NCBI RefSeq assembly: GCF_001467955.1
Contig: NZ_LNYR01000034.1
Coordinates: 253,548 to 317,547, forward strand
DNA from: Legionella quateirensis
GTDB lineage: Bacteria; Pseudomonadota; Gammaproteobacteria; Legionellales; Legionellaceae
Length of the DNA stretch: 64,000 nucleotides
Direction: 5' to 3'
A program made the position numbers and the translations under genes. Every line of letters begins with the position of its first letter. The first letter of the stretch is position 1. A model generated the notes under the pieces. That model was given only the letters and a program-made list of their open reading frames with translations. It was not told where the DNA came from and did not search any database. Positions 8,679 through 17,913 of this stretch are shown in pieces.

Positions 8679-8755
8679 TGGTGGGCCCACTAGGACTTGA
8701 ACCTAGGACCAACGGATTATGAGTCCGCTGCTCTGACCAACTGAGCTATGGGCCC
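8679..8755 (-). tRNA. ileX: tRNA-Ile2 (anticodon CAU), presumed island attachment site
   Basis: The 77-base reverse-strand sequence starts GGGCCCA and ends TGGGCCCACCA, giving a 7-bp acceptor stem, discriminator A and encoded CCA. D-arm GCTCAGTTGGTCAGAGC, anticodon loop CTCATAA (CAU) and T-arm GGTTCAAGTCC are all present. A CAU anticodon fits elongator Met or the Ile2 species whose C34 is changed to lysidine. I choose Ile2 because in E. coli the same tRNA (ileX) also lies next to rpoD. The gene is intact, so the integration event duplicated its 3' part at the far end of the island. Confidence 0.85.
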
Positions 8756-8813
8756 GAAGAGGGGTCATTTTAAACTGATTTTGCTTTATGTTCTACTGTT
8801 TTTTTCATTTTTT

Positions 8814-8838
8814 AATTGCCGTTCTTTGAACGGCAATT
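8814..8838 (-). terminator. Hairpin directly after rpoD
   Basis: A perfect 11-bp inverted repeat (AATTGCCGTTC / GAACGGCAATT) with a 3-base loop, four bases after the rpoD stop. On the rpoD strand it is followed by A-rich rather than T-rich sequence, so it may be a processed 3' hairpin rather than a classical intrinsic terminator. Confidence 0.5.
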
Positions 8839-8841
8839 AAT

Positions 8842-10710
8842 TTATCCTTCATCGCCTTCTAGGAAGCTACGTAGTTTCTCTGAACGTGAAGGGTGTCGCA
8901 GTTTTCTTAGTGCTTTTGCTTCGATTTGACGTATACGTTCACGGGTTACATCAAATTGTTTTCCTACTTCTTCCAGGGTATGGTCGGTGTTCATTTCGAT
9001 ACCGAAACGCATACGCAGAACTTTGGCTTCTCGTGGAGTTAGTGTTTCCAATATTTCCAGAGTTGCTTCTCTTAAGCCTTCTGCGGTTGCCATATCAATT
9101 GGCGATTCGATGTTGTTGTCTTCAATAAAGTCGCCTAAATGAGAGTCATCATCGTCACCAACTGGGGTTTCCATGGAAATCGGTTCTTTAGCAATTTTCA
9201 GTACTTTGCGGATTTTATCTTCGCTCAGTTCCATTTTTTCTGCTAATTCTTCCGGTGTTGCTTCACGACCTGTTTCCTGAAGAATCTGGCGTGATATACG
9301 ATTCAGTTTGTTGATGGTCTCAATCATATGTACCGGTATACGTATGGTACGTGCCTGATCCGCAATGGAACGGGTAATCGCCTGTCTAATCCACCAGGTA
9401 GCATAGGTAGAGAATTTGTAACCGCGACGGTATTCAAATTTATCTACTGCTTTCATCAGTCCGATGTTTCCTTCCTGAATCAAATCCAGGAACTGCAGAC
9501 CACGGTTGGTGTATTTTTTCGCAATGGAAATTACCAAACGCAAGTTTGCTTCAACCATTTCTTTTTTAGCACGTCTTGCCTTAGCTTCACCAATAGACAT
9601 TTTTCGATTGATGTCTTTAATTTCACTAATGATTAGTCCGTATTCAATTTCAAAAGAGGCTAATCGACTTTGCAAGCGTAGAATTTCATCTTTATATTCT
9701 TCTATCCGCGGTAAATCCAGTTTTTTAGCTTGTTTAGCGCACAGGGTTTCTAACCAGTTCAGATCAGTTTCCTGGCCTGGGAATGTGTCAATAAAGAGTT
9801 TGCGTGGAATGCGCGCCTTCTCAATACACAGACGCATAATTCCGCGTTCAAATTCTCTGATGTGATTTCGTAATTGACGGAAATGCCGTGTCAATCGATC
9901 CACCTGTCTTGAAGTGAGCTTCAGCTTCAGGAAGGAATCCGACATAATTTCCAGTAATTCAAGAGTCTTTTTATTCGTTCTGCCGTGTTCTTTTAATGCA
10001 CTCATTGCATTATTGAAATTTTCACGCAGTTCATCAAAATACACTTTGGCTTGTTCGGGATTGGGGCCATCATCGACTTCGGCCAGTCCACCTTCACCAT
10101 CTTCGTCTTCTTCATCAACAACACCAAGTATGACTTCTTCTTGTTGATCTTCATCCAGCATGGAACCAATATTGGCGGCAGGTGCTATTTCTTCATCTGT
10201 GTCAGCAAAACCACTAATGATTTCATTAAGTCGTATCTCTTCAGCATTGAAGCGATCGTAATCATCAAGAACTAATTGTACTGTTTCTGGATAGTGAGCA
10301 AGAGATTTGAGAACTTGATAAATCCCTTCTTCGATACGTTTGGCTATACGTATTTCGCCTTCACGGGTCAGCAATTCTACTGTTCCCATTTCCCGCATGT
10401 ACATACGTACAGGATCTGTTGTTCTACCTGTTTCTTTATCAACAGAAGCCAGAACCATGGCCGCTTCTTCGATATCAGGCACTTCTTCAGTATTAAGCAG
10501 GAGTGCGAGTTCGTCATCTCCGGGTGGTTGCTCAAATACTTTGATGTTCATGCCTTCAAGCATGCTTATGATGACATCAAAATGCTCCGTATCTACTATG
10601 TTAGGTAGTAGGTCGTTAATTTGACTATAGGTCAAATAACCTTGTTCTTTACCAAGGCTAATGACTTTGGTAATTTGTGAGCTTTGCTGTTCTTGGTCAT
10701 TTGTGGTCAT
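8842..10710 (-). CDS. rpoD: RNA polymerase primary sigma factor (sigma-70)
   Basis: A 622-residue sigma-70. Region 1.2 appears as [11 protein letters not shown], followed by a long acidic non-conserved region, regions 2.1-2.4 ([48 protein letters not shown]) and a C-terminal region 4.2 HTH ([18 protein letters not shown]). The ATG at 10710 (MTTNDQEQQ) has AAGAAG upstream and is preferred to a TTG 21 bases further out. It is the last gene of the rpsU-yqeY-dnaG-rpoD set, 87 bases after dnaG, and directs housekeeping transcription. Confidence 0.97.
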   Translation of the reverse strand: MTTNDQEQQSSQITKVISLGKEQGYLTYSQINDLLPNIVDTEHFDVIISMLEGMNIKVFEQPPGDDELALLLNTEEVPDIEEAAMVLASVDKETGRTTDPVRMYMREMGTVELLTREGEIRIAKRIEEGIYQVLKSLAHYPETVQLVLDDYDRFNAEEIRLNEIISGFADTDEEIAPAANIGSMLDEDQQEEVILGVVDEEDEDGEGGLAEVDDGPNPEQAKVYFDELRENFNNAMSALKEHGRTNKKTLELLEIMSDSFLKLKLTSRQVDRLTRHFRQLRNHIREFERGIMRLCIEKARIPRKLFIDTFPGQETDLNWLETLCAKQAKKLDLPRIEEYKDEILRLQSRLASFEIEYGLIISEIKDINRKMSIGEAKARRAKKEMVEANLRLVISIAKKYTNRGLQFLDLIQEGNIGLMKAVDKFEYRRGYKFSTYATWWIRQAITRSIADQARTIRIPVHMIETINKLNRISRQILQETGREATPEELAEKMELSEDKIRKVLKIAKEPISMETPVGDDDDSHLGDFIEDNNIESPIDMATAEGLREATLEILETLTPREAKVLRMRFGIEMNTDHTLEEVGKQFDVTRERIRQIEAKALRKLRHPSRSEKLRSFLEGDEG

Positions 10711-10797
10711 AGGCACTTCTTTTAGGTACAATTAGGATCTACAAAAAGGGTTTGATTATAAACCGGGTAGCCTCAACATACCAGCTTTTCAGATTTT

Positions 10798-12534
10798 TTA
10801 TTTTTCCAAATCGGTCTGAAGATGTCTTTCTTTTAACATTTGCTGTAAATTGTTGCGCTCTGTTTCAGTTAAACCCTCTTTCCGAGATTTATCTATCAAT
10901 TGTCTTATTATAAGCTCTTTATTTTGTTTTTGTAAAAATAATAGAGTATCAACAAATTCTTTTATCAATTCTTGTTCTGGAACCTGATGATCCCAGGAGG
11001 CTAATCGGTTAATGGCATCAAAATAATTGGTAGTACGCCAGTATTCAATTAATGTTGCTGTAGTTGCTTGAGGATTTAATTCTAGTTGATGAAGAATTTG
11101 CAGTAAAATGTGATGTTCTTTTTTATGCAGCAAACCTGGATTGATTTGCGGCGCGATTCGTTTGTAAATTTCAGGGTTTTGTAACAGTAGTGCGATGGCT
11201 ATTCTCAGTGGTGATCTGGAAATGGTTGTGGTCTGTTCTGTTGTATTGGTTTCCGTCTGCTGCGCGATGAGTTGATTGAGTCTGTGGTTATCTATGTGAG
11301 TCAAACGTGCTAAATCATCGACCAATAACTGTTTGAAAGAACCTTCTTCCATTTTTTGTAAAAAGGGTTTGGCGGAATTAATGAGTTGCGTTTTTCCTGC
11401 CGGGTTCTGAAGATTGATGTCCTTGGCTAAACTATCAAAGAAGAATCGATGCAGGGGCATTGCTTGTTTAAGACGGGCTAAAAAATTATCTTTACCTTCT
11501 TCGCGCACCAGACTATCGGGATCGTGACCTTCAGGTAAAAACATGAACCCCGCATCCAATCCCGAGTTCAGATGAGGCAAACTGCTTTCCAGTCCTCTCC
11601 ATGCCGCCTGTCTACCCGCTGCATCGCCATCAAAACAAAAAATGAGGTGTTTGGTATGTTTCGCTAATAATTGGATGTGGTAGGTGCTCGTAGCTGTACC
11701 TAATGTTGCTACGGCATTCGTGATTCCGTGTTGCGCCAGGGCAATAACATCCATATAGCCTTCAACCAGAATAATATATTCGGCAGTTTTGTTTTGACTT
11801 AAAATCTGGTGTAAGCCATAAAGTTCACGGCTTTTCTGAAAAATTACTGTTTCAGGTGAGTTCAGATATTTGGGTTTTTGTTCGGGATCCAGTACACGCC
11901 CACCAAATCCAATGATACGCCCATGACGATCATGGATTGGAAACATAATTCGGTTTCGGTAACGGTCATATATTTTTCCGTCATCATTTTTAATCAGCAT
12001 GCCTGTCGCGATTAATTCACGTTGATTTCGGGGAAATGATTTTTCGAGATTATGCCAGCCTTCAGAAGCAAATCCTAATTGATAGAGTTTGGCGACAGCT
12101 CCGCTGAGTCCTCTTTTGCGAAGATAATCAATGGCAATCTGTCCATCGTGTTTTAATTTTTTCTGATAATGCTGGCTTACTTCAGACAATAATTTGTAGA
12201 GATCGTTGGATGAGTTATTTTTTTCTACCTGACCGTCTCTGGGTACGGTTAAACCGAGTCGAGCAGCCAGAGTTTCAATAGCATCAATAAAACCTTGATT
12301 CAGGTAGTTCATCACAAAACTGATTGCATTTCCTGACGCGCCGCAGCCAAAACAGTGATAAAACTGTTTTTTGGCTACAACATTGAAGGAGGGGGATTTT
12401 TCATTATGAAATGGGCAACAGGCAATATGGCTTGTTCCTCTTTTTTTCAGAGGAACATAACTGTCTATTAATTCAACCAGATCGGTACGATGCAGGAGAT
12501 CATCAATGAATGGCTGTGGAATTAAGCCAGACAT
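10798..12534 (-). CDS. dnaG: DNA primase
   Basis: A 578-residue primase that makes RNA primers for replication. The N-terminal zinc-binding domain is visible (CCPFHNEKSPSF, then HCFGCGASG, residues 38-66), followed by the catalytic core with a TOPRIM glutamate (ILVEGYMDVIAL, about residue 262) and the metal-binding FCFDGDAAGRQAA, and a C-terminal helicase-interaction region rich in Gln/Thr. The ATG follows AAGGGG with good spacing. It starts eight bases after the yqeY stop, so the two genes are in one operon with rpoD. Confidence 0.96.
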   Translation of the reverse strand: MSGLIPQPFIDDLLHRTDLVELIDSYVPLKKRGTSHIACCPFHNEKSPSFNVVAKKQFYHCFGCGASGNAISFVMNYLNQGFIDAIETLAARLGLTVPRDGQVEKNNSSNDLYKLLSEVSQHYQKKLKHDGQIAIDYLRKRGLSGAVAKLYQLGFASEGWHNLEKSFPRNQRELIATGMLIKNDDGKIYDRYRNRIMFPIHDRHGRIIGFGGRVLDPEQKPKYLNSPETVIFQKSRELYGLHQILSQNKTAEYIILVEGYMDVIALAQHGITNAVATLGTATSTYHIQLLAKHTKHLIFCFDGDAAGRQAAWRGLESSLPHLNSGLDAGFMFLPEGHDPDSLVREEGKDNFLARLKQAMPLHRFFFDSLAKDINLQNPAGKTQLINSAKPFLQKMEEGSFKQLLVDDLARLTHIDNHRLNQLIAQQTETNTTEQTTTISRSPLRIAIALLLQNPEIYKRIAPQINPGLLHKKEHHILLQILHQLELNPQATTATLIEYWRTTNYFDAINRLASWDHQVPEQELIKEFVDTLLFLQKQNKELIIRQLIDKSRKEGLTETERNNLQQMLKERHLQTDLEK

Positions 12535-12542
12535 AATACCCC

Positions 12543-12986
12543 TTAGCTCAATTTGGCCTTGATTAAGGCACTCACTTGAGTCATATCAGCGCGACCTTGC
12601 AGCTTTGCTTTAAGCTGTCCCATCACTTTACCCATATCAGCCATCTTCTCTGCTCCGGTTGCAGTAACGGCTTCATTGATCATCTGCTCGATTTCTGCCG
12701 CAGATAGGGGTTCAGGCAGATATTTGGAGATGAGTTCCAGTTCAAATTGTTCCTGAGCAACCAGATCATCTCGATTTGCTTTTTCATATTGGGAGATGGA
12801 TTCTTTACGTTGTTTGGTCATTTTGTCCAAAATGGCCAGCATACGCTCTTCAGTAACTTCAATACGCTCGTCTACTTCAATTTGTTTCACCGCTGCGGTG
12901 ATTAAACGTAGTGTAGTCAGCAAATTTTTATCTTTAGCGCGCATCGCATCTTTAATATCGTTATTGAGGCGTTCTTTTATGGACAT
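12543..12986 (-). CDS. yqeY: GatB/YqeY domain protein
   Basis: A 147-residue helical protein of the YqeY family, which resembles the tRNA-binding tail domain of the amidotransferase subunit GatB. Characteristic segments are MRAKDKNLLTTLRLI, SQYEKANRDDLV, ELELISKYLPEPLS and the C-terminal MGKVMGQLKAKLQGRADM. The ATG at 12986 has AAGGA eight bases upstream; a TTG further upstream is ignored. It lies between rpsU and dnaG, a common position in gammaproteobacteria outside the enterics. Its biochemical role is not firmly established; tRNA binding is inferred from GatB. Confidence 0.9.
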   Translation of the reverse strand: MSIKERLNNDIKDAMRAKDKNLLTTLRLITAAVKQIEVDERIEVTEERMLAILDKMTKQRKESISQYEKANRDDLVAQEQFELELISKYLPEPLSAAEIEQMINEAVTATGAEKMADMGKVMGQLKAKLQGRADMTQVSALIKAKLS

Positions 12987-12999
12987 AATTAATTCCTTA

Positions 13000-13031
13000 A
13001 AAACCAAAAGGCCACATGAAAATGTGACCTT
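13000..13031 (-). terminator. Hairpin terminator or attenuator between rpsU and yqeY
   Basis: On the reverse strand a ten-base stem (AAGGTCACAT / ATGTGGCCTT, one G-T type pair) with a four-base loop is followed by TTGGTTTTT. It would end part of the transcripts after rpsU and let fewer continue into yqeY-dnaG-rpoD, as the known terminator between rpsU and dnaG does in E. coli. Confidence 0.7.
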
Positions 13032-13088
13032 GGTATCATATCTGACTATTCACCTAAATATTGATTTTGGTGAATGAATACGTAAATC

Positions 13089-13316
13089 TTATTTACGTCG
13101 GTGTTTCATGCTGCGTCGTGAAGAAGTATCGCGAGAAATTTTTTTCAGATGACGTTTTACTGCAGCAGCTTGTTTGCGTTTACGCTCAGCGGTTGGTTTT
13201 TCATAAAATTCACGACGGCGTAATTCGGTTAAAATACCGGCTTTTTCACAAGAGCGCTTGAAACGGCGCAGTGCATATTCTGGGTTTTCGCCTTCTTTTA
13301 CACGAACGGTAGGCAT
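13089..13316 (-). CDS. rpsU: 30S ribosomal protein bS21
   Basis: A 75-residue, very basic protein beginning [20 protein letters not shown], with the conserved SCEKAG and [16 protein letters not shown] segments. It is part of the small ribosomal subunit near the anti-Shine-Dalgarno region. The ATG at 13316 has AGAGGA nine bases upstream; longer readings of the frame would add an unconserved leader. It is the first gene of the macromolecular synthesis operon and has its own strong promoter. Confidence 0.96.
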   Translation of the reverse strand: MPTVRVKEGENPEYALRRFKRSCEKAGILTELRRREFYEKPTAERKRKQAAAVKRHLKKISRDTSSRRSMKHRRK

Positions 13317-13356
13317 TAAACTAATCCTCTGGTTATTTGATCTCAATAGGTGGGCA

Positions 13357-13385
13357 ATTCTAGTGCTAGTTGAAGCACTCGTCAA
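13357..13385 (-). promoter_or_regulatory. Sigma-70 promoter of rpsU
   Basis: On the reverse strand TTGACG (13385-13380) and TAGAAT (13362-13357) are separated by exactly 17 bases, 40 bases upstream of the rpsU start codon. This is a near-consensus housekeeping promoter for the rpsU-yqeY-dnaG-rpoD operon. Confidence 0.75.
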
Positions 13386-13635
13386 GTCCAAACTAAATCT
13401 TTCTTATTATTTTGTTAATTATTTATTATAACTCAATTTTATCCAATGTGATAATTGTCTTTTATTTATTGAATGGATTTGCAGTGTGCATGATTTATCT
13501 CGAACACGATTTTGGGTATCAAGAATTTAATAAGCCGTCATCAGAAAATGAATCGCAGGGATTTAACTTTTAATTCATGATTGAGCTTGTGATATAATGA
13601 CAAATGGTTATTGATTGCCAGTATTGAGGTAATGT
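13386..13635. other. Divergent rpsU-tsaD intergenic region
   Basis: An AT-rich spacer between the leftward rpsU operon and the rightward tsaD. Apart from the rpsU and tsaD promoter elements I see no ORF or RNA-like structure. Confidence 0.4.
13589..13598 (+). promoter_or_regulatory. Extended -10 element upstream of tsaD
   Basis: TGATATAAT: a consensus TATAAT at 13593-13598 preceded by the TGn extension, 38 bases before the tsaD start. No good -35 hexamer is visible, which is common for extended -10 promoters. Confidence 0.55.
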
Positions 13636-14637
13636 ATGCGCGTATTAGGTATAGAGTCTTCCTGTGATGAAACAGGGGTCGCAATTTATGATTCAAAATC
13701 GGGGTTATTGGCTCACGCACTGCATTCACAAATTGAAACCCATAGACTACATGGGGGAGTCGTACCGGAACTCGCATCAAGAGATCATGTCAATTATTTA
13801 ATCCCTTTGGTCGATGAAGTGCTTAAGCGTGCTCAATTAAATAAAAAAGACCTGGATGGCATAGCTTATACAGCCGGGCCAGGTTTAATCGGGGCATTAT
13901 TGGTAGGTTCTTGTTTTGCAAAAAGCCTTGCTTATGCACTAGAAATTCCTGCTCTGGGAATTCATCATTTGGAAGCTCATTTACTGGCAGCAAAAATGGA
14001 AACTCCAACCCTGGAATTTCCATTTATCGCTTTACTCGTTTCAGGCGGCCATTGTCAACTCATCGAAGTAAAAAATATGGGTGAGTACCAATTATTAGGG
14101 GATACCCTGGATGACGCAGTAGGCGAGGCTTTTGATAAAACCGCCAAATTAATGGGTATTCCATATCCTGGTGGTCCAGTATTAGCCGGACTCGCCGATC
14201 AATGTGCCTCAACGCCTTATCGCTTTCCTCGTCCCATGACTGACCGACCAGGATTGGATTTCAGCTTTAGTGGATTAAAAACCTTCGCATTAAACACCTG
14301 GAATCAAAGCGCAAAGGAAGATTCTGATCGTTCAGAAATCGCAAAAGCATTTCAACAGGCTGTTGTAGAGACTCTGATTATTAAAGCGAAAAGAGCAATA
14401 CAGCACTCCAATTGCAAGCGTTTGGTTGTCGCCGGTGGAGTAGGGGCAAATAGCGCCCTGCGTTTGGCTTTAAAAGAGTGGATGACGAGCATCAATGGTG
14501 AAGTCTATTTTCCCGCTCTTGAATATTGTACAGATAATGGTGCAATGGTCGCGTACGCGGGGTGTTTGAGAATGGAGTTGGGGGAGCGGGATTTGGGGTG
14601 GGATGTGGTTGTCAAAGCCCGCTGGCCCCTCGCCTGA
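13636..14637 (+). CDS. tsaD: tRNA N6-threonylcarbamoyladenosine transferase subunit TsaD
   Basis: A 333-residue ASKHA-fold protein (old names gcp, ygjD) that transfers the threonylcarbamoyl group to A37 of ANN-decoding tRNAs, together with TsaB and TsaE. It starts [19 protein letters not shown]; the metal-binding HHLEAH motif is near residues 110-115; [10 protein letters not shown] and the [10 protein letters not shown] phosphate loop follow, and a late [13 protein letters not shown] 13636 has GAGGT upstream. It is divergent from rpsU, a classical arrangement. Confidence 0.97.
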   Translation: MRVLGIESSCDETGVAIYDSKSGLLAHALHSQIETHRLHGGVVPELASRDHVNYLIPLVDEVLKRAQLNKKDLDGIAYTAGPGLIGALLVGSCFAKSLAYALEIPALGIHHLEAHLLAAKMETPTLEFPFIALLVSGGHCQLIEVKNMGEYQLLGDTLDDAVGEAFDKTAKLMGIPYPGGPVLAGLADQCASTPYRFPRPMTDRPGLDFSFSGLKTFALNTWNQSAKEDSDRSEIAKAFQQAVVETLIIKAKRAIQHSNCKRLVVAGGVGANSALRLALKEWMTSINGEVYFPALEYCTDNGAMVAYAGCLRMELGERDLGWDVVVKARWPLA

Positions 14638-14883
14638 ACGGGCGTATTTGGCGCATCTTGCGAGATCTCCGCTCTAAAAAAATGCTCATGTACTTGATGT
14701 ACACTCCGCTTTTTTTAGATCGGTGATCTCGCAACTTGCACTCAAATTCGTCCGTTCAGAGGTTTAGTGCAATTTGGCGTATTTTGCGAGAACTTCGTTC
14801 TAAAAAATGCTCATGTACTTGATGTACACTCCGCTTTTTTAGATCGGAGATCTCGCAACCTGCACTCAAATCCGTCCGTTCAG
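14637..14883. repeat. Two tandem copies of a 115-125 bp imperfect palindrome
   Basis: Copy one spans about 14637-14760 and copy two about 14768-14883. Each carries the same core, atgctcatgtacttgatgta, followed by cactccgctttttt, flanked by inverted TTGCGAGATCT and AGATCTCGCAA type arms, and each ends GTCCGTTCAG. The elements begin right at the tsaD stop. They look like mobile palindromic repeats and may act as transcript-end hairpins. Confidence 0.7.
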
Positions 14884-14955
14884 GTGTATTGTGGTTTTTT
14901 GTAAATGGGATTTGGCAATGATGTATCTTGGTACATATTGCGAACGAGATTTAAC

Positions 14956-15045
14956 AACGTAGCCCGTATTAGGCGCAGCCGTAATACGGGGATTTCGGAG
15001 CCTCATCAGCCCCGTATTACGGCTGCGCCTAATACGGGCTACGTT
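14956..15045. repeat. Perfect 36-bp inverted repeat with 18-base loop
   Basis: Left arm 14956-14991 and right arm 15010-15045 are exact reverse complements over 36 bases (AACGTAGCCCG through ATACGGGG). GC-rich compared with its surroundings. It would form a very stable hairpin and looks like a recently inserted REP/BIME-like element. Confidence 0.85.
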
Positions 15046-15112
15046 CCTACGTGGTTTAGCAGGATAGTTCTTACAACCAGCTGCTTAAAATCCGCCCGTT
15101 TAAGAGAAAGGT

Positions 15113-15133
15113 GAGTACTTAATAGAAGTACTC
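15113..15133 (-). terminator. Hairpin just after plsY
   Basis: An 8-bp inverted repeat GAGTACTT / AAGTACTC with a five-base loop, four bases beyond the plsY stop. No clear T-tract follows on that strand, so termination function is uncertain. Confidence 0.4.
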
Positions 15134-15136
15134 GCT

Positions 15137-15988
15137 CTATTGTTCTTCTTTGGGTTTTGGGGATTTGGGTTTTGTTGTCTTTGCTTTTTTTGTGGGCTCT
15201 TCTGCTTTGCTTGCTTTCTTTGGTGCGGCTTTTGTCGTTTTAGCGTTCTTTGTTGGCGCTTTTGATTTAGGCGTTTTTTCTTTTTCTTTGACTGTTACTT
15301 TTTCTATTTTGGATTCTGCTGCAACTGGCTTTTGAGTTGGAACCTCTGCGTTTTCATTAATCACAGGGGGTGATTCCATGATGTCGTGGATTACGTCTGG
15401 TTTAAATTTTATTTTAGGTTCTACACCATCAATTAATCGGTTAATGTTGTTCTTGTGTTTGTAGAGTACCAGCAAGGCAATAAAGAATAATGGAGGGAAT
15501 ATATCCAGCCGACCAACTATTAGTAATGAGTAGAAGGGCGATAAGGATATGGCTACGATAGAAGCTAAAGATGAATATCTAGAAAAATTAGCTACTAATA
15601 ACCATGTTGCGGCAACCATGACCCCAATAATAAAGTGAAAGCCCAGCAATGCTCCAATCGCTGTAGCAACACCTTTTCCTCCTTTAAATTTAAAAAATAC
15701 TGGAAACATATGACCAATAACAGCAGCTAAAGCTGTAAATGCTATAATTGCCGGGGTCGCGCCAAGTACTTTTGCAATTAATACAGGAATGGTTCCTTTA
15801 AGAACGTCCCCAACCATCACTAATGCCGCATATTTTTTCCCTGCTATGCGTAGGACATTAGTCGCGCCTGGATTTTTTGATCCTTCTTCTCTTGGATCAG
15901 GTAAACCAAATACTCGACAGACTATGATTGCAGAGCAGAATGAACCCATTAAGTAAGCAAGAATTACCAAGAATAGAAATAGAGTCAC
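15137..15988 (-). CDS. plsY: Acyl-phosphate glycerol-3-phosphate acyltransferase PlsY with long basic tail
   Basis: The first 200 residues are PlsY, the membrane enzyme that makes lysophosphatidic acid from acyl-phosphate: several hydrophobic helices, GSFCSAIIVCR, GSKNPGATNVLR, GDVLKG, GHMFPVFFKFKGGKGVAT. I choose GTG 15988 because AAGGAG lies six bases upstream, giving 283 residues. The usual family length is about 200, so roughly 80 extra C-terminal residues are present, rich in Lys, Ala, Pro and Thr (repeated K-A/T-T-K-A motifs). The tail is in frame without frameshift and ends in KPKEEQ. The gene stands alone between tsaD repeats and hemW. Confidence 0.93.
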   Translation of the reverse strand: MTLFLFLVILAYLMGSFCSAIIVCRVFGLPDPREEGSKNPGATNVLRIAGKKYAALVMVGDVLKGTIPVLIAKVLGATPAIIAFTALAAVIGHMFPVFFKFKGGKGVATAIGALLGFHFIIGVMVAATWLLVANFSRYSSLASIVAISLSPFYSLLIVGRLDIFPPLFFIALLVLYKHKNNINRLIDGVEPKIKFKPDVIHDIMESPPVINENAEVPTQKPVAAESKIEKVTVKEKEKTPKSKAPTKNAKTTKAAPKKASKAEEPTKKAKTTKPKSPKPKEEQ

Positions 15989-16155
15989 CGGGAGCTCCTT
16001 AAGCAAAATTATTTTTTATTATGAGATAATCTTTATGTTCTAGCAACTGAAAGTTATTCATTATGAATTGAGTGATTCGAGTGAATAAAATTCAATAGGC
16101 GGGTTCTTGATGAAGCCTGTTCAATTTCAGTGATAATGTCTCTATTTATAGAACT

Positions 16156-17283
16156 TCAAGGTAAAAAAAGAGCCTGCAGGTTATTGGTAAAGCGTCTTCC
16201 TAATGGAGATACTTGCCAATGATCATGAGTCAGAACGATAAGATTTTTATCCTGAGCTGTTTTTAATTTGGGGAGCAACAGATTTAAATCCAATCCTGTG
16301 GTTTGATTGAATAATTCCAGCGGGATGGGTTGTTCCAGGCGAGTAGTATTTAACATGAATTCGAACAATAATTCTTCATTAGTTACTTCTTCAATATGAG
16401 CCAAGTACGGTTTGTCCTGATTTAAATAATCTTTAGGTTGACGGTGTTTTCTGGTTCTCAGAATCGCGTGAGCTGTGGTAATTTTTCCATGTGCTCCGGC
16501 TCCAATTCCTAAATAATCGCCAAATAACCAGTAATTCAGATTGTGTCGCGCTTTTTTGTCAGGCTGTGAGAACGCTGAAATTTCATAACGTGTATAACCA
16601 GATTCTTGTAATAGGTTAAAACCTTGTTCTTCTAATATAAAAGCATCATCTTCTGATGGAAGAGGTGGTTTTTCTTTGTAAAATACAGTATTTGGTTCTA
16701 TGGTTAATTGGTACCAGGATAGATGTTCTGGGTGATAACTTAATGCCGTGGTCAGATCAGCAAGTCCTTGTTCGACACTTTGATTCGGCAAACCATGCAT
16801 GATGTCGAGATTAAGATTATCAAAACCGGCATTTCGTGCAGCAAGGATGGCAGCATGGGATTGATGTTCATCATGAATCCGTCCCAGAGCTTTTAAATGC
16901 ACAGGGTTGAAACTTTGAATGCCCAGGGACAGTCGATTGATTCCTGTTTGTCTGTATTGTGTAAAACGCTGTTGTTCAACACTTCCAGGATTGGCCTCCA
17001 TAGTGATTTCAATATCGGGAGCGAAAGGAAGCAGTTGCTTTAACTGGGTAAACAAGGAGTCATAGGCTTCTGCTGAAAAGAGGCTGGGAGTGCCACCTCC
17101 TATGAATATTGAAGTGATTTCTCGAACCGGAAATCGGGATAAATCGGATTTTAAGTCTTCAATTAACGCACGAACATAATGGTCTTCCGGTAAAGCATCA
17201 GGGCTTTTGTGGGAGTTAAAATCGCAGTAAGGGCATTTACGAATGCACCATGGAATGTGGATGTATAAAGATAAAGGAAGCAT
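16156..17283 (-). CDS. hemW: Radical SAM heme chaperone HemW
   Basis: A 375-residue radical SAM protein. The cluster motif CIRKCPYCDF places cysteines at 13, 17 and 20; it is followed by a GGGTPSL SAM-binding stretch and IEITMEANPGSV, SLGIQSFNP and the C-terminal HemN_C region. It resembles oxygen-independent coproporphyrinogen oxidase but has the CxxxCxxC with the HemW type CxYCDF context and no HemN N-terminal extension, so heme-chaperone function is more likely. The start codon at 17283 is followed by a typical MLPLSLYIHIPWC. Confidence 0.92.
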   Translation of the reverse strand: MLPLSLYIHIPWCIRKCPYCDFNSHKSPDALPEDHYVRALIEDLKSDLSRFPVREITSIFIGGGTPSLFSAEAYDSLFTQLKQLLPFAPDIEITMEANPGSVEQQRFTQYRQTGINRLSLGIQSFNPVHLKALGRIHDEHQSHAAILAARNAGFDNLNLDIMHGLPNQSVEQGLADLTTALSYHPEHLSWYQLTIEPNTVFYKEKPPLPSEDDAFILEEQGFNLLQESGYTRYEISAFSQPDKKARHNLNYWLFGDYLGIGAGAHGKITTAHAILRTRKHRQPKDYLNQDKPYLAHIEEVTNEELLFEFMLNTTRLEQPIPLELFNQTTGLDLNLLLPKLKTAQDKNLIVLTHDHWQVSPLGRRFTNNLQALFLP

Positions 17284-17363
17284 TAAAATTTTTAGACTGG
17301 CTTGTTTGAGAATGCGATAGTATCATGACAACTGTTTTGTCACCAAATAAGTGATATTGAACT

Positions 17364-17912
17364 ATGAGAGAAAAGCCAATTTGCAATCAGAGAACGGTGA
17401 TAGCCAAATCACGGTTGTTTACAGTAGAAGAAATGCATTTAGAGTTTTCTAATGGCGCGAAAAGAATTTATGAACGCATTAAAAGTCATGGACACGGCGC
17501 TGTGTTGGTAGTTGCGTTAACTCCTGGAGAGTCATTACTATTGGTTCGGGAGTATGCTGCGGGGACTGATAATTATGAATTGGCTTTTCCTAAAGGAGTT
17601 ATCGATAGCGGTGAAACTCCTTTAGAGGCAGCAAATAGAGAGTTGCGGGAAGAAATTGGATTCGCGGCTAAAGAACTTCATTGGTTACGCACCATGAGTA
17701 TGGCTCCTGGTTATTTTGGATCGCGAATCGAGGTGGTTATCGCTCAAGGATTGTATCATTCACCTTTGCAAGGGGATGAACCGGAACCACCAGAAATGGT
17801 TGAGTGGCCCCTAAGTGCTGCTTTGGAGTTATTAGAAAAACCGGATTTTACCGAGGCGCGCAGTATTGCTGCGCTATTTTTAGCTAAAGAGTGGTTAGAT
17901 AAGAGGAAATAA
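17364..17912 (+). CDS. nudE: Nudix hydrolase, ADP compounds (NudE-like)
   Basis: A 182-residue Nudix enzyme. The Nudix box [23 protein letters not shown] spans residues 78 to 100 with the expected spacing GX5EX7REUXEEXGU. The N-terminal half ([21 protein letters not shown]) and the [10 protein letters not shown] segment after the box match the NudE/ADP-ribose pyrophosphatase group, which cleaves ADP-ribose and NADH. The stop is one base before the mdh start, so the two are co-transcribed. Substrate preference is inferred from family. Confidence 0.88.
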   Translation: MREKPICNQRTVIAKSRLFTVEEMHLEFSNGAKRIYERIKSHGHGAVLVVALTPGESLLLVREYAAGTDNYELAFPKGVIDSGETPLEAANRELREEIGFAAKELHWLRTMSMAPGYFGSRIEVVIAQGLYHSPLQGDEPEPPEMVEWPLSAALELLEKPDFTEARSIAALFLAKEWLDKRK

Positions 17913-17913
17913 C

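Noticed and set aside
8679..8755. Elongator tRNA-Met
   Set aside because: The CAU anticodon permits it, but the GC-rich acceptor stem and position next to rpoD match tRNA-Ile2 (ileX); the assignment remains slightly uncertain.
16156..17283. Oxygen-independent coproporphyrinogen oxidase HemN
   Set aside because: Related, but 375 residues and the N-terminus fit HemW.
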